A stretch of 64,000 nucleotides of DNA from Zygnema cylindricum (GCA_037447655.1 JBBHKE010002512.1:58973-122972), one strand, 5' to 3'; positions 35,556 to 46,905 are shown, counted from the first letter of the stretch. The notes: a model not told the origin generated them from the letters alone. Numbers and translations are program-made.

Positions 35556-36603
35556 TGTAGAAACTAATGGTTTTAAAGTATTTTCTAGGTCTGAATAGAA
35601 ATAAAGAGCCGAGGCAGTCTACCTCTAACTTCTCTCTCCAACTCTCAAACTAGTCGCAGTCACTGAGAAATTGGAGAGGAAGCTAGAGCCATGGCTACCT
35701 AGGCTATCCTGAGGTTTACGGGAAATTTATATTAGTTTAAGGGATTATTTACTAAAAGGTATGTGCCGGCCACAGGATTCGATCCTGGTACCTGCCGGCC
35801 GACAAACAGTAGATAGCCGGTAGCCTTAGCCGTTAAGTCTAGCAGTAGTATTACGTATTATATAGTACAATAATTAATTAAACATTAATTCGTAGGTTAA
35901 ATCATTTAACTTTAATTGTTAACGGGATACATAGATCTGGTAGTGTAAAAGTACGAATTGCGGTACGGATAAGAAATCAATATCGCGCATTGATTTCGTA
36001 AGCGAAACAAATACCGCGCATGTATTTATTATGGCTACGATCAAATGCGAGTTTAATCGGACGGCCGGAATTAGCGTCGAGATCGCGGGAGAAGAATTCG
36101 GCGGTTTGTGGGCATTGCCACATCAGATGACACGTGGCGATTTTACATTGGAGGGCGACATCTCCGAGAATTAAAAGGGCGAATCCGTACATACCACATG
36201 TGGACATTTAGGCCATGTCGTACAGTTTCCGTATATAAAGTACACCGGCAGCTGTACTTTTGCGTACAGAATTGTATTCTTATTGGCTCCGTACATCAGT
36301 AGATAGAGTCTGTGAGAGAGATAAGACTTGGAAAAATTAGAAGATATGACCCTCGCTCCCAGAGAGCTTCTGTACAAAAGGTCAACTTTGACCCTCCATA
36401 ACTTACTGCTCAGGGGAGCAAATTCAAAGATTCTTTTTGCAATAGACTCAGCGAAGTCTTCCCTTCACAGGGGTGCAGGTGGTCAGAGTTTTTGTCTGTT
36501 AAGGTGGCATTTGTTTTTGCAGAAACACAAAGGGGTCAGAGTTATCCTAGAGGCTTCTTGGAAGTTGTCCACTCTGAGGACTTATGGAGGTCTCAGAGTT
36601 TCA
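35556..36603 (+). repeat. R: 5' LTR
   Basis: TGTAGAAACTAATGGTTTTA... to ...CAGAGTTTCA, 1,048 bp. GTAC block at about 36218-36300, tRNA-like hairpin at 35763-35845. It matches 13024-14075 rather than 40946-42002. Confidence 0.95.
35763..35845 (-). repeat. tRNA-like hairpin module shared by LTRs
   Basis: On the minus strand: TAGACTTAACGGCTAAGGC (A-box-like), about 35 bases, then CCAGGATCGAATCCTG (B-box-like, 5-bp stem and 7-base loop like a T arm), inside an outer GGCCGGC/GCCGGCC stem. Copies sit in every LTR family: about 5545-5612, 13795-13870, 16845-16915, 22257-22330, 25687-25760, 29870-29955, 33660-33740, 41164-41245, 43430-43515, 45075-45150 and 47085-47165. The acceptor stem of a real tRNA does not form, so it is not a tRNA gene. 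Confidence 0.7.
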
Positions 36604-38158
36604 GGTTATGGGCCCACCCTCTAGGGTACCAATCTTTAATGGAACTGGCTTCATATACTGGGAAAGTATGATGATAGGAGCTCTATGCGGAAAAAGGTTT
36701 TGGGGGATAGTGAGTGGACGATTGGGGCGTCCATTAAGTCTTGGAATCCCTCCAGGGTTTGGAGGAAGCAGATTCACCAGGAAAAGGGATCCACCTTCAA
36801 CAGATGAGACAACGGAAGGAGAGGTGGTGAACAAAGGAAAGGAGAAGGAGACGACCACACCAATAGCAACTGGTTCGGCATTCATGTCACCTATTCCGAG
36901 GAACAAGGAGAATGATACTGAAACCTGGGACTTCAACAATATGGCGGCAAAGCACTTCATCCTACACCATCTCACTCAAGGACTTGCTTGTCCTCATTTG
37001 CAGGTAGAAAGGGCATCCGATCTTTGGATGGCTCTCATAGAGATGTACCGAAGTGGTACGATTCAGCAACAACAGTTGGCTGATAAGAAAGTTAAGGAGT
37101 ATGTATACAAAGGGGGAAATATGTTGGATTTTTGCAATGAGCTTGCTACACTCTTTATAGAGCTAGAAAGTGCGGGAATAGTTTTTAGTGAAAATGAAAA
37201 GGTTAACTGTTTACTAATGAAGTTACCCGATGAGTTCGAAAACATAGTCAACCGTGTGCAGGACTTGCCGGACTCAAGGTGGATATGGAACTCAGTGGTA
37301 GGGATGATTCTTGTTCAGGAGAATACGATTGAGATCCGAAGGGGAGGAAAGAGTGACCAAGCCTTGGCAAGTGCGACCGATTGGAGGAAAAAGGATTCGC
37401 GGAAACCGGTCGGAAACAATGGGGTGAGGGAGCAGAAAAATCAGACCGACGAGTTTGGACCAAGGGCTCCCAAAGGTTTATGTCATTTTTGTAAGAAACC
37501 TGGGCACTATATGGCAGAGTGCACTAAGATAACCGAGCTTCGGTTAAAGGAGGGGCAGACCGGTGGTACCCCGAGAGGAAAGAAAAAGGCCCTTGTGACA
37601 CAGGTACATGAGGCGGAATCCGAGGACGAGGACGATGAGCTCTTTTTGGATGAGGAGTTGGAGGCGAAAAACGAGGTCGAAATTCCACGAAGGCAGAAAT
37701 GTGCTTACGGTGGATTGAAAGGTGAAGCAGGCTGGATTGTAGATTCAGGTGCCTCCATGCACATGTGTAAGGATAGGCACCTGTTCACTAAGATAAGAAA
37801 TATTCCCACCGTAGAGATAGAGTACGGGGATGGGAGGATAGTCACCACTACTCTTGTAGGATCGGTAGATTTAAAAGTGTTAGTAGAAGGAAAGACATCC
37901 ATAGTAACATTCTCCGATGTGTTGTTTATTCCGGAGCTGAACAAAAACCTCATCTCTACATCCGTATTAGATGATAAGGGTTTTTTTACTAGCACTAGGG
38001 AAGGAGTCTTTACTGCTAGTTTTGAGGAGGATGTCTATTTCATTGCTGAGAAAGGTAGCCATGGGATGTTTAGGCTGGTTTTAAGTAATGAAAGGAAGAA
38101 ACTTTATTATGCTGGTGTCCATGATATTATGATGTGGCATAAGAGGCTTGGCATGTGA
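36584..38158 (+). pseudogene. gag: R: Gag and protease
   Basis: Five hundred and twenty-four codons. An ATG at 36584 lies in the LTR and a second in-frame ATG (36608-36610) lies in the primer site. Residues 110-250 are the UBN2/Gag capsid region (ACPHLQVERASDLWMALIEM), 300-313 the zinc knuckle CHFCKKPGHYMAEC, 340-370 an acidic linker, and 387-391 the protease DSGAS. The following 100 residues are the protease body and GAG-pre-integrase (MMWHKRLG). Gag packages the RNA; the protease cuts the polyprotein. The frame is lost at about 38150, where one G of a GGG run is missing compared with B. Start choice between the two ATGs is uncertain. Confidence 0.9.
36604..36616 (+). promoter_or_regulatory. 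R: primer-binding site (half-tRNA type)
   Basis: GGTTATGGGCCCA starts at the first base after the LTR. It is complementary to the anticodon stem-loop of initiator tRNA-Met (TGGGCCCATAACC), not to the tRNA 3' end, as in Drosophila copia and yeast Ty5, which prime from a cleaved half tRNA. The same site lies beside the LTRs of B (17669, one extra G), L (24907-24919), D (31676-31688) and G (50130-50142), and in mutated form of E (29093-29105) and N (11248-11260). Confidence 0.9.
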
Positions 38159-39456
38159 ATCTAGACAAATTAAGAGAAATGAAAAAGATGGGAGTGGTGG
38201 AAGGGATTAAGTTCAGTGAGAATGATAATATAAGTGATTGTAGTGGATGTGCTCAAGGTAAAACACACAGATTACCTTTTCCTAAAACAACCACCTATAA
38301 GGGAGAAAAAATTCTAAATCTAGTACACACAGATATTTGGGGACCGGCTAAAGTGCCCTCACCGAGGTGGAAGAGATTTATGATGACTATCACTGATGAT
38401 TGGTCTCGGTATTCCCGAGTGTATTTTTTGAAAAACAAGTCCGAAGCTCAGGATTGTTTTAGACAATATAAAGCATGGAGCGAAAAACTCCATGAAACTC
38501 CAATCAAGAGAATACGGAGTGACAATGGTGGAGAGTATACTTCTAACCAGTTTGAGGATTTTTGGAGGGAAGATGGAGTCCAACACCAAAAGACAATCCC
38601 AGAAAACCCGGAACAGAATGGGGTGGCTGAATGGTTAAATAGAACACTAAGTGATAGTGCTAGAAGTATGTTGTCAGATAAGAAGATAGGAAAAAGGTTT
38701 TGGGCAGAAGCAATGAACTGTGCTAATTACCTCAAAAATAGAGTTCTTACTTCAGCTATAAAAGATCAAACACCTTATGAGAGATGGACAGGCCGAAAAC
38801 CGGACATATCTCGCTTAAAGGTTTTCGGCAGTCAAGTATTCAGTCTAGATACTGATCGGTCCAATTGGAAGCTAGATCCTAAAGGAAAACCGGGATACTT
38901 ATTAGGATATGATGAGGATGTTAAAGGATATAGAGTTTATGATCTAAAAAGGGAAGATATAATCTTAGTAAAGCATCTAGTAGTTATGGATGAAGGAAAG
39001 TCTGTGGATCCCTTCAAATATACGAAGTCAGTAAAAATCAGATTTGAGTCAAAAAATTCCGATGACTTTGAGCTTCCTAACTATCCTGGTTTTAGAGAAG
39101 ATGACATTCTTGCAGGTACAAATCAGACCGAAAAGGACTCGGCTGTGGAAACTCCAGTGACAACTCTACCCGAAGCGGAAGACGTGGTGGAAATTGATTC
39201 GGAATCAAGGGATAGGGGAGAAGCCGAGTTTGTTCGAAAGAATCCACGAGAACCATCTATACCGGCCTCAGATTTTGAGGGGGGGAGGAGAAGTAGCAAA
39301 AGACTGCAAGAAAAACAGGTTAATAACAAGGTAACTAAACTATTTCATCAAGATGAACCTCAAACTTATCGAGAGGCTATGACTTGCCCAGAAAGAAACC
39401 GGTGGAAGACAGCCATCAATGAGGAGATGGCCTCAATAATGGCAGCCGATACTTGA
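38155..39456 (+). pseudogene. R: integrase and linker
   Basis: Four hundred and thirty-three codons in one open frame. The HHCC finger ends with CSGC (29-32). The catalytic triad is D60 (HTDIWGP), D123 (RSDNGGEYTS) and E159 (GVAEWLNRT), with DD35E spacing. A GKxxGYLLGY-type C-terminal domain is followed by a long acidic linker. The integrase inserts the cDNA into host DNA, making 5-bp TSDs here. It is separated from Gag-protease by a one-base deletion and from RT by TGA at 39454-39456, where the relatives have TGG (Trp). Confidence 0.92.
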
Positions 39457-39462
39457 GAGCTG

Positions 39463-40932
39463 GTGGATTGTCCACCTAACCGAAAACCAATCGGTTGTAA
39501 GTGGGTTTTCAAATTAAAACTGAACCTAGATAACACAATCGAGCGGTACAAGGCCAGATTAGTGGCAAAGGGATTTACACAAAAGGAGGGAATTGACTAC
39601 GAGGAAACCTTTGCCCCAGTGGTCAGATTTCCCTTCGTCCGCATACTTCTCAGTTTAGCAGCAGCGGAAGACATGGAAGTGCACGAGATGGACATCAAGA
39701 CAGCCTTTTTGCATGGAGAATTGGAAGAGGAGATTTTTATTCGACAACCCGAAGGTTTTGTGGAGGAAGGAGAGGAGAGTAAGTTATGTCGGCTGATTAA
39801 ATCTCTTTATGGTTTGAAACAGGTGCCTCGACAATGGAATAAGAAGCTTGATGAGTTTCTTACTGGTTTGGGATATATTCGGATCAGCTCAGATCACTCA
39901 ATCTATGTTTTCGAAGATGAGGAAGGTTTTATATTTATTGCAATTTATGTTGATGATTTGTTTGTTTTAAGTAAATCAATGGAAAAAATTAACAAACTGA
40001 AAACCGATCTTAAGGGGAGATTTGAAATGAAGGATATGGGGGAAGCAAAATATATTTTGGGAATTCAAGTAGAGAGAGACCGAAAAAGAAAAATTATAAG
40101 ACTGACTCAAAAGGAAGCAATAGGGAACATGCTTGAAAAATTTCAAATGGATAAAGCTAATAGTTGTACAACTCCAATGGAGTTGAAGAGGGGAAGTGAG
40201 GGGAGTGAGGAAGAAGGAGTCATAGTCTTAGACGAGGAATTATCTCCTGAAGAACAGAAGTTCATGCAGACTATTCCTTATAGGCAAGTAGTGGGAAGTC
40301 TAATATATTTTATGAATTGTACCCGGCCGGATTTAGCTGCAGCTGTAGGAGTAAGTCTAAATGCTCCCACTAAGAATGATTGGGAGGCAGCTAAAAGAGT
40401 TCTTAGATATTTGACAGGAACTAGGGATCTATGGTTGCATTTGGGTGGGGAGAATACTGACATCACTACTTGGAGTGATGCCAGTTATGGTGATGCTCCG
40501 ATGAGGAGATGCACTTCTGGATATGTATTATATGTGAATGATGAGGCTTGTTGTTGGAGTAGCAAACAACAAAAAGTTATTGCTTAGTCCACCATGGAGG
40601 CTGAGTATATGGCCTCTTGCTTTGCTGTAAAAGAATTGATGTGGGTCAAGTCTTTGCTTGGCGAGCTTGGTCACCTTAAGAGTGGTGTGCAATTTTTTTT
40701 TTGTGATAAACAGGCAGCAATTGCTATTTCTGCCAATCTTAAACATAATTTTAAAGCTAAACACATGGACATCAGATTCAGCTTTGTTACAGAGAAAGTA
40801 GAAAACAAAATAATCAGTTTAGAGTACAGACCAAATAGTGAGATGGTAGCAGATATGATGACCGAACCTGTGCCTTCCCCTAAACTATTTTTTTGCAGGG
40901 AGAAGTGCGGTCTGAAATTAAAGATTGACTAG
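39463..40932 (+). pseudogene. R: reverse transcriptase and RNase H
   Basis: The open frame 39463-40587 holds RT: fingers GCKWVFKLKLN, catalytic D77 in [26 protein letters not shown] (162-165), then the connection and RNase H start (TTWSDASYGD). A TAG at 40585-40587 replaces a Gln codon (CAG in B). The frame then continues 40594-40932 with MEAEYMASCFAVKELMWVKS to the natural end. A 9-base deletion near 40350 removes three residues found in B. The enzyme copies element RNA to DNA. As read it would be truncated. Confidence 0.93.
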
Positions 40933-40945
40933 AAAATAAGGGGAG
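40930..40945 (+). promoter_or_regulatory. R: polypurine tract
   Basis: TAGAAAATAAGGGGAG runs up to the 3' LTR start at 40946. The GGGGAG end is the usual plus-strand priming site. The same tract precedes the 3' LTRs of B, E and L, and GGGGAG precedes that of D. Confidence 0.85.
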
Positions 40946-42002
40946 TGTAGAAATTAATGGTCCATTTATAGTATTTTCTAGGTCTAAATAGAAATATAGA
41001 AAGAAGCCGAGGCAGTCTACCTCTAACTTCTTTCTGCAACTCTCAAACTTGTCGCAGTCACTGAGAAATTGGAGAGGGAGCTAGAGCTATGGCTACCTAG
41101 GCTATCCAGAGGTTTACGGAATATTAATATTAGTTAAAGGGTTTATTTTATCCAAAAGGTATGTGCCGGCCACAAGATTTGATCCCTATACCTACCGGCC
41201 AGCAGACAGCAGATTGCCGGTAGCCTTAGCCGTTAAGTCTATGACTAGTGTTACATAGTATATAGTTTGATATTTATTTAAACATGTATACGTAGGATTA
41301 ATCATTTAACTGTAATTTATTACGGGATACATAGATCCGTTAATGTGTAAAGTACGGATTACGGTACGGACAAGAAATCAATACCGCGCATTTATTTCTT
41401 AACTGAAACGAATACCGCGCGTGTATTTATCACGGCTACGATTAAATCTGAATTTTATCGGGCGGCCGGAATTAGCGCCAAGATCGCGGAAGAAGATTTC
41501 GTCGGTTTGTGGCCATCGCCACATCGGATGACACGTGGCAAAATTATATTGGATCGTGGAATCTCCAGAGATTATGGCACCGAATCCGGATATGACATGT
41601 GTCGACATTTAGGCCATGTCGTACAATGTCCGTACATAAAGTACACCGGCAGCTGTACTTTTGCGTACGGAACTGTATTCTGATTGGTTCCGTACATCAG
41701 TAGATAGAGTCTGTGAGAGAGAAAGGACTTAGAAAAATTAGGAGATAGGACCCTCTCTCCCAGAGAGCTTCTGTACAAAAGGTCAACTTTGACCCCCCAT
41801 AACTTACTGCTCGAGGAGCAAATTCAGAGATTCTTTTTGCTATAGACTCAGGGGAGTCTTGCCTTCACAGGGGTGCACGTGGTTAGAGTTTTTCTCTGCC
41901 AGGGAGGCAGTTGTTTTCGCTGAAACACAAAGGGGTCAGATTATCCTAGAGGCTTCTTGGAAGCTGTCCACTCTGAGGACTTATGGAAGTCTCAGAGTTT
42001 CA
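40946..42002 (+). repeat. R: 3' LTR
   Basis: TGTAGAAATTAATGGTCC... to ...CAGAGTTTCA, 1,057 bp. It matches the L right LTR (24920-25975). It is followed by CGTCA and then directly by RT sequence of element E. Hairpin at 41164-41245. Confidence 0.95.
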
Positions 42003-43222
42003 CGTCATGCGATAACCCGAAGGTTTTATCGAGATAGGAGAGGAGAGTAAGGTATGCCGGCTGATTAAATCTCTTTATGGTTTGAAACAGGCGCCTCGAC
42101 ATTGGGAGAAGAAGCTTGATGAGTTTCTTACCGGTCTAGGATATATTCAAACCAGCTCAGATCACTCAATCTATATTTTTGAAGATGAGGACGATATTAT
42201 ATTTATTGCAATTTCTCTTGATGATTTGCTTATTTTAAGTAAATCAATGGAAAATATTAATAAACAGAAAACCGATCTTAAGGGGAGATTTGAAATGAAG
42301 GATATGGGGGAAGCAAAATATATTTTGAGAATTCAAGTAGAAAGAGACCGAGAAAGAAAGATTATGAGATTGACTCAAAAAGAAGCAATAGGGAACATGC
42401 TGGAAAAAATTTAGATGGAAAATGCCAATAGTTGTACAACTCCAATGGAGTTAAAAATGGGAAGTGTAGGGAGTGAGGAAGAAGGAGTAATAGTATTAGA
42501 CGAGGAATTAAGTAATGAAGAACAGAAGTTCATGCACACTATTCCTTACAGGCAAGTAGTGGGAAGCCTAATCTATTTTATGAATTGTACCTGGCCGGAT
42601 TTTGCTGCAGCTGTAAGAGTACTGAGTAGAAGTTTAAATGCTCCCACTAAGAAGGATTGGGAGGCAGCTAAGAGAGTCCTTAGATATTTGATAGGAACTA
42701 GGGATCTATGGTTGCATTTGGGTGGGGAGAATACTGACATCACTACTTAGAGTGATGCCAGTTATGGTGATGCTCCGATGAGGAGATGTACTTCTGGATA
42801 TGTATTATATGTGGGTGATGGGGCTTGCTGTTGGAGTAACAAACAACAAAAGGTTATTGCTTAGTCCACTATAGAGGCTGAGTATATGGCCTCTTGCTCT
42901 GCTGTAAAAGAATCGATGTGGGTCAAGTCTTTGTTTTGTGACCTTGGTCACCTTAAGAGTGGTGAGCAAATTTTTTTTTGTGATAATCAGGCAACGATCG
43001 CTATTACTGCCAATCCTAAACATCACTTTAAAGCCAAACACATGGACATTAGACTCAGCTTTGTAAGAGAGAAAGTAGAAAACAAAATAATCAGTTTAGA
43101 GTACCGACCAGATAGCGAGATGGTAGCAGATATGATGACCAAACTTGTGCCTTCCCCTAAGCTAATTTTTTGCAGGGAGAAGTGTGGTCTGAAATTAAAG
43201 AGTGACTAGAAAATAAGGGGAG
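42003..43222 (+). pseudogene. Copia element E: 3' part (RT to RNase H)
   Basis: Starts inside RT at the CGTCA target site. It continues with [17 protein letters not shown], a decayed YVDD (SLDDLLILSKS, about 42209-42240), then RNase H (QVVGSLIYFMNC, SDASYGDAP-like, STIEAEYMASCSAVKE) to 43209 and a GGGGAG tract before the LTR. Stops at 42412-42414, 42748-42750 and 42862-42864 are all explained by C-to-T or G-to-A changes. It is the continuation of the minus-strand part at 25976-29092. Confidence 0.9.
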
Positions 43223-44272
43223 TGTAGAAATTGATGGTTCTTTTAGTATTTTTTAGGTCTAAAATTTAATGCAGAAAGAGAAGCCGAGGCAGTCTGTCTT
43301 AAACTTCTCTCTCCAACTCCCACACTTGTTGCAGTCACTGAGAAGTTGGAGAGGAAGCTAGTGCCATGGCTGCCTATGCTATCCAAAGATTTACGTGGTA
43401 GGAAAGTAGTTGATTTACTAAAAGGAAAGCTGCCGGTTCCAAGATTTGATCGTGGTACCTACGGATAGGTAACGCAGCCGGTAGCCGGTAGCCTCATCCA
43501 TTCAATCTAGGATTATTGGTAGACGATATAGAGTTTAATAAATATATAAACGTTAACATATAGGCTAATTCATTTAACGACAACTATATACAGGATACAT
43601 AGAGTCAGTTATGAAAAGTACGGATGACGAGTAGGGAGAAGAAATAAGTACCGCGCATTTGTTTTGATAGCGAAACAAATACATCGCAGATATTTATGAC
43701 GGCTATGATTTAAATTGGCATTCAATTGGACGGCCGGAAAGAATGCCGAGATCGCGGAAGAGGATTTCGGCGGTTTATGGTCGCCGCCACATCGGATGAC
43801 ACGTGGCACCACGACATTGGATTTCGACATCTCCTGGGATTACGGAAACGAATCCAGATAAAACATGTGTCAACTTTTTGGTCATGTCGTACAATGTCCG
43901 TAATGAAAGTGCACCGGCAGCTAAACCTTTATGTATTGTACAGTAATATGATTGGTGTTGTATGTCAATAGATAGAGTTTTAGAGAGAGATAGGAGTTAG
44001 AAAAATTTGGTAGATAAGACCCTATCTTTTAGAGAGCTTTTGTACAAGAGGTCAACTTTGACCCTACATAACTTACTGCTCATGGGAGCAAATTCAGAGA
44101 TTATTTTTGGTATCGCCTCAAGGGAGTCTTGCCTTAACAAGGGTGCAGGTGGTCAAAGTTTTTGTCTGGCAGGGTGGCAGTTATTCTTCCTGAACACGAA
44201 GGGGTCAGGGTTATCCTAAAGGCTTCTTGGAAACTGTCCATTCTGAGGACCTATGGAGGTCTCAAAGTTGCA
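43223..44272 (+). repeat. E: 3' LTR
   Basis: TGTAGAAATTGATGG... to ...AAAGTTGCA, 1,050 bp, partner of 29106-30155. It is followed at once by a truncated family X LTR. Flank TCAAT has no partner beside the 5' LTR. Confidence 0.92.
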
Positions 44273-45344
44273 TCAATCAGAAACCCATTATAGGTTCACC
44301 CCTCTGAAATAATGCTTTCTGTGTGCTCAGTTCCACCACAGAATGCAAAGTTATAATATGAGTGTTGGACACATTCACCTTCTTTGACTTTCCCTTAGAA
44401 ATGTAGCCACCCTTGTAGGCAAAAACTCTAACCAACTACACCCTTGTGTAGCTTGGACTCCCTTGTGTGCGCAGCAAAAAGAATCACTAAAAATGGTCAA
44501 GTAAATTGATAATTATGAATGGTCAAAGATGACCTTTTGTAGAGGAGCTCTCTCGGAGAGAGGTTGCTACCTACTAAATTTTCTAAGTCCTATCTCTCTC
44601 TAAAACTCTATCTACTGACGTACGGCACCAATCAAATTACGTTGTTGTACATAAAAGTACAGGTGCCGGTGTACTTTCTGTACGACCATCGTACGACATG
44701 GCGAAAATGTCGACACATGTCATATCGGGATTTGTTCTCGTGATCTCCGGAGTTGCCGCAATCCAACGTTGTCGCACCACGTGTCACATGACGTGGCAAT
44801 GACAGTAAAACGCCAAAAGTACGTATTCCGTGATCGCGGCGCCTATCGTGTATGTCCGATCAAAACCGGATACAACTATAGCCGTTGAATATATACACGC
44901 GGTATTTGTTTCGTGTTCAAAACAGATGCGAGGTATCCGTTCATATTATTCATTTAAATCCTACAAAAATTAAATCTATGAATTACGTATCTATATCCCG
45001 TTAAATAAAGTACTCTACGTGTGACAAAATAAATATTTATCAAACCTAATAAATCCTACAATTAATCCTATACTTATAGGTTAAGGCTACCGGCTAATTT
45101 GACGAATAACAAGTACCCGGATCAATTCCCGGGTCCGTCAAACATTTTAGGAACTCTATCAAGATTTGCCTTCTTGTCCTCTTTGGACAGCCTATGCAGC
45201 CATGGATCTAACTCCTTTTCAAATCTTCAGTTACTGCGACAACTATGGGGACTTGAGTGAAGAGTTGGAGGCAAGCTCTCAGTGTCTCCTCTTTTGGCTT
45301 TTATTTTACAATCTCTAGACCTATAAAATACTTAAATTTCAACA
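44273..45344 (-). mobile_element. Family X LTR fragment
   Basis: Aligns to the solo LTR 4423-5798 from about its position 100 to the end (...AAATTTCAACA at 45344). The first 100 bases are missing at the junction with the E LTR. It carries the GTAC block (about 44645-44695) and the hairpin (45075-45150). Confidence 0.85.
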
Positions 45345-45524
45345 CATTACACGGGCATGTACCCTGTCCAGTTTAACATGCCCTTTTTTGATGCCGTTTT
45401 TTGATGCCTGTTTTTCATGCGCGTTACAAAAAACACACCCGTACCTTTTTCCTGGAAGGTCCTGTACCTTTTCTAGTAGTCGTTCGTAGAGTCAGTTGAT
45501 GGGAACATTATATTCTATCTGTTG
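45345..45524. other. Short spacer, no feature
   Basis: Contains TGATGCC- and CATGCCC-type short repeats (45370-45420) and leads into the minisatellite. Nothing codes. Confidence 0.3.
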
Positions 45525-46083
45525 TACGGCAGTTTATACTGCCGACGGATGGCAACGTTACATTACGCCAACAGTACGGCGGTCTGCACATCGACGATTG
45601 GCAATGTTACATCACGCCAACCGTACGGCGGTCTTCACAACGACGGTTGGCAATGTTACATTACGTCATCTGTACGGTGGTATGCACAGCGACGGTTGAC
45701 AATGATACATTACGCCAGCGGTACGGCGGTCTTCACAGCGACGGTTGGCAATGTTACATTACGCCATCCGTACGGTGGCCTGCACAGCGACGGTTGACAA
45801 TGATACATTACGCCAGCGGTACGGCGGTCTATATAATGACGGTTGGCAAAGTTACATTACGCAAGCCGTACGGCGGTCTGCACAGCGACGGTTGGCAATG
45901 TTACATTACGTTTTCCGTACGACGGTCTGCACAACGACTGTTGGCAATGCTACATTACGCCATCCGTACGGCGGTCTGCACAGCAACGGTTGGCAATGTT
46001 ACATTACGCCATCGTATGGCGGTCTGTACTACGACGGGTGGCATGTTACATTGTGCCAGCGGTACAGCCGTCTGTACTGCGGA
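45525..46083. repeat. 49-bp minisatellite, about 12 copies
   Basis: Units start with GTACGGCGGTCTGCACAGCG at 45525, 45574, 45623, 45672, 45721, 45770, 45819 and on at 49-bp steps to about 46062. Each also holds ACGGTTGGCAATGTTACATTACGCC (given here in two parts: ACGGTTGGCAATG and TTACATTACGCC). As 49 is one more than a multiple of three, all frames are cycled every 147 bp and long overlapping open frames appear on the plus strand. They are products of the repeat and do not look like genes. Confidence 0.95.
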
Positions 46084-46351
46084 CAGACAAAAAAAAACCA
46101 TGACAGACACACCGCCTATATAACGCTTTCCAGAAAGGTGAACATTGTTCTCTTGTTTATATATTGAAACTGATTACGCTTTCCCTACCTTTTCGTACAT
46201 GTTCGTACAGCGAAAACTAAACGAATTTTACGAATAGTATAAAAGTCATGAATACTACGTAAAAATAGGAAAAAAATCCTAATCCGTACCAATCGGACAA
46301 TTAGGGCTCAAACCTTTACACTAGCTTAAAAATCTATACAAGCATAAACAC
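46084..46351. other. Spacer, no feature
   Basis: AT-rich, with short GTAC-containing words. No coding or terminal repeat. Confidence 0.3.
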
Positions 46352-46905
46352 TAGTGTTGTGTATCGGTAAGGATTTGCCGATAATCGATATGGGCCTTTT
46401 TTTCGGGTATCCGATAAGCGATATATTGGTACGATATATCCACATCGGTCTTATCGCCAATAAGTAGCCGATAATATCAGGTACTTATCAGCGATAATGC
46501 CGATAACGATAATTATCGGCGATAACTGTACGGACCGTACAGGTAAATGTACGGTCTGTACACTCAACTGTACGTCATATTCTCTGGACGTGTACAAGCA
46601 TAGAAAGTACCGTAGCCGCCATAAAATCTGTACGATTTTGATACGGATCCTGTAAAAACGATGTACCTTTCACATCCGACGCCATGGATTTGTCCTTTAA
46701 TTTCTTAAGATCCAACTGCCGGTTTTTTTGGCAAAAGCTACCAAAAGAGCCATTCCTTGATGCCGGCGCTCACGCTGGCCCGTCCGTTTGTGTTTTCTCA
46801 TTCCAAGTCGTCCATTCGATTCCGGCGGCGCGCAGAATGTTATTTTGCGTCCGTTGTACTTTTGTGTCCGCCGTCCTTTTCTAGTTCCATGTTCACCAGT
46901 TTTTT
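46352..46905. mobile_element. Truncated hAT-type element
   Basis: Starts TAGTGTTGTGTATCGGTAA and follows the hAT at 6934-7857 in inverse orientation through the CCGATA-rich end, the GTAC-rich block and the GTTCACCAG block. It then stops where family X LTR sequence begins. Only one terminus is present, so no TSD can be tested. Confidence 0.85.

Larger units (their letters stand above)
35556..42002 (+). mobile_element. Copia element R
   Basis: A 6,447-bp plus-strand Copia with 1.05-kb LTRs and a nearly readable polyprotein (one frameshift, two nonsense codons). Left flank TTGGG and right flank CGTCA differ. They pair instead with the flanks of L (CCCAA at 12985 and TGACG at 25976, reverse complements). 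Each LTR of R matches one LTR of L much better than its own partner. R and L exchanged halves by recombination in inverted orientation. Confidence 0.95.

Noticed and set aside
45525-46083. CRISPR-like array
   Set aside because: Units are direct repeats of the whole 49 bp with no unique spacers, in a eukaryotic retrotransposon region.
45522-46167. Several overlapping open frames of 86-158 codons on the plus strand
   Set aside because: They arise from the 49-bp repeat running through all frames; no start context, no similarity and no non-repeat coding part.
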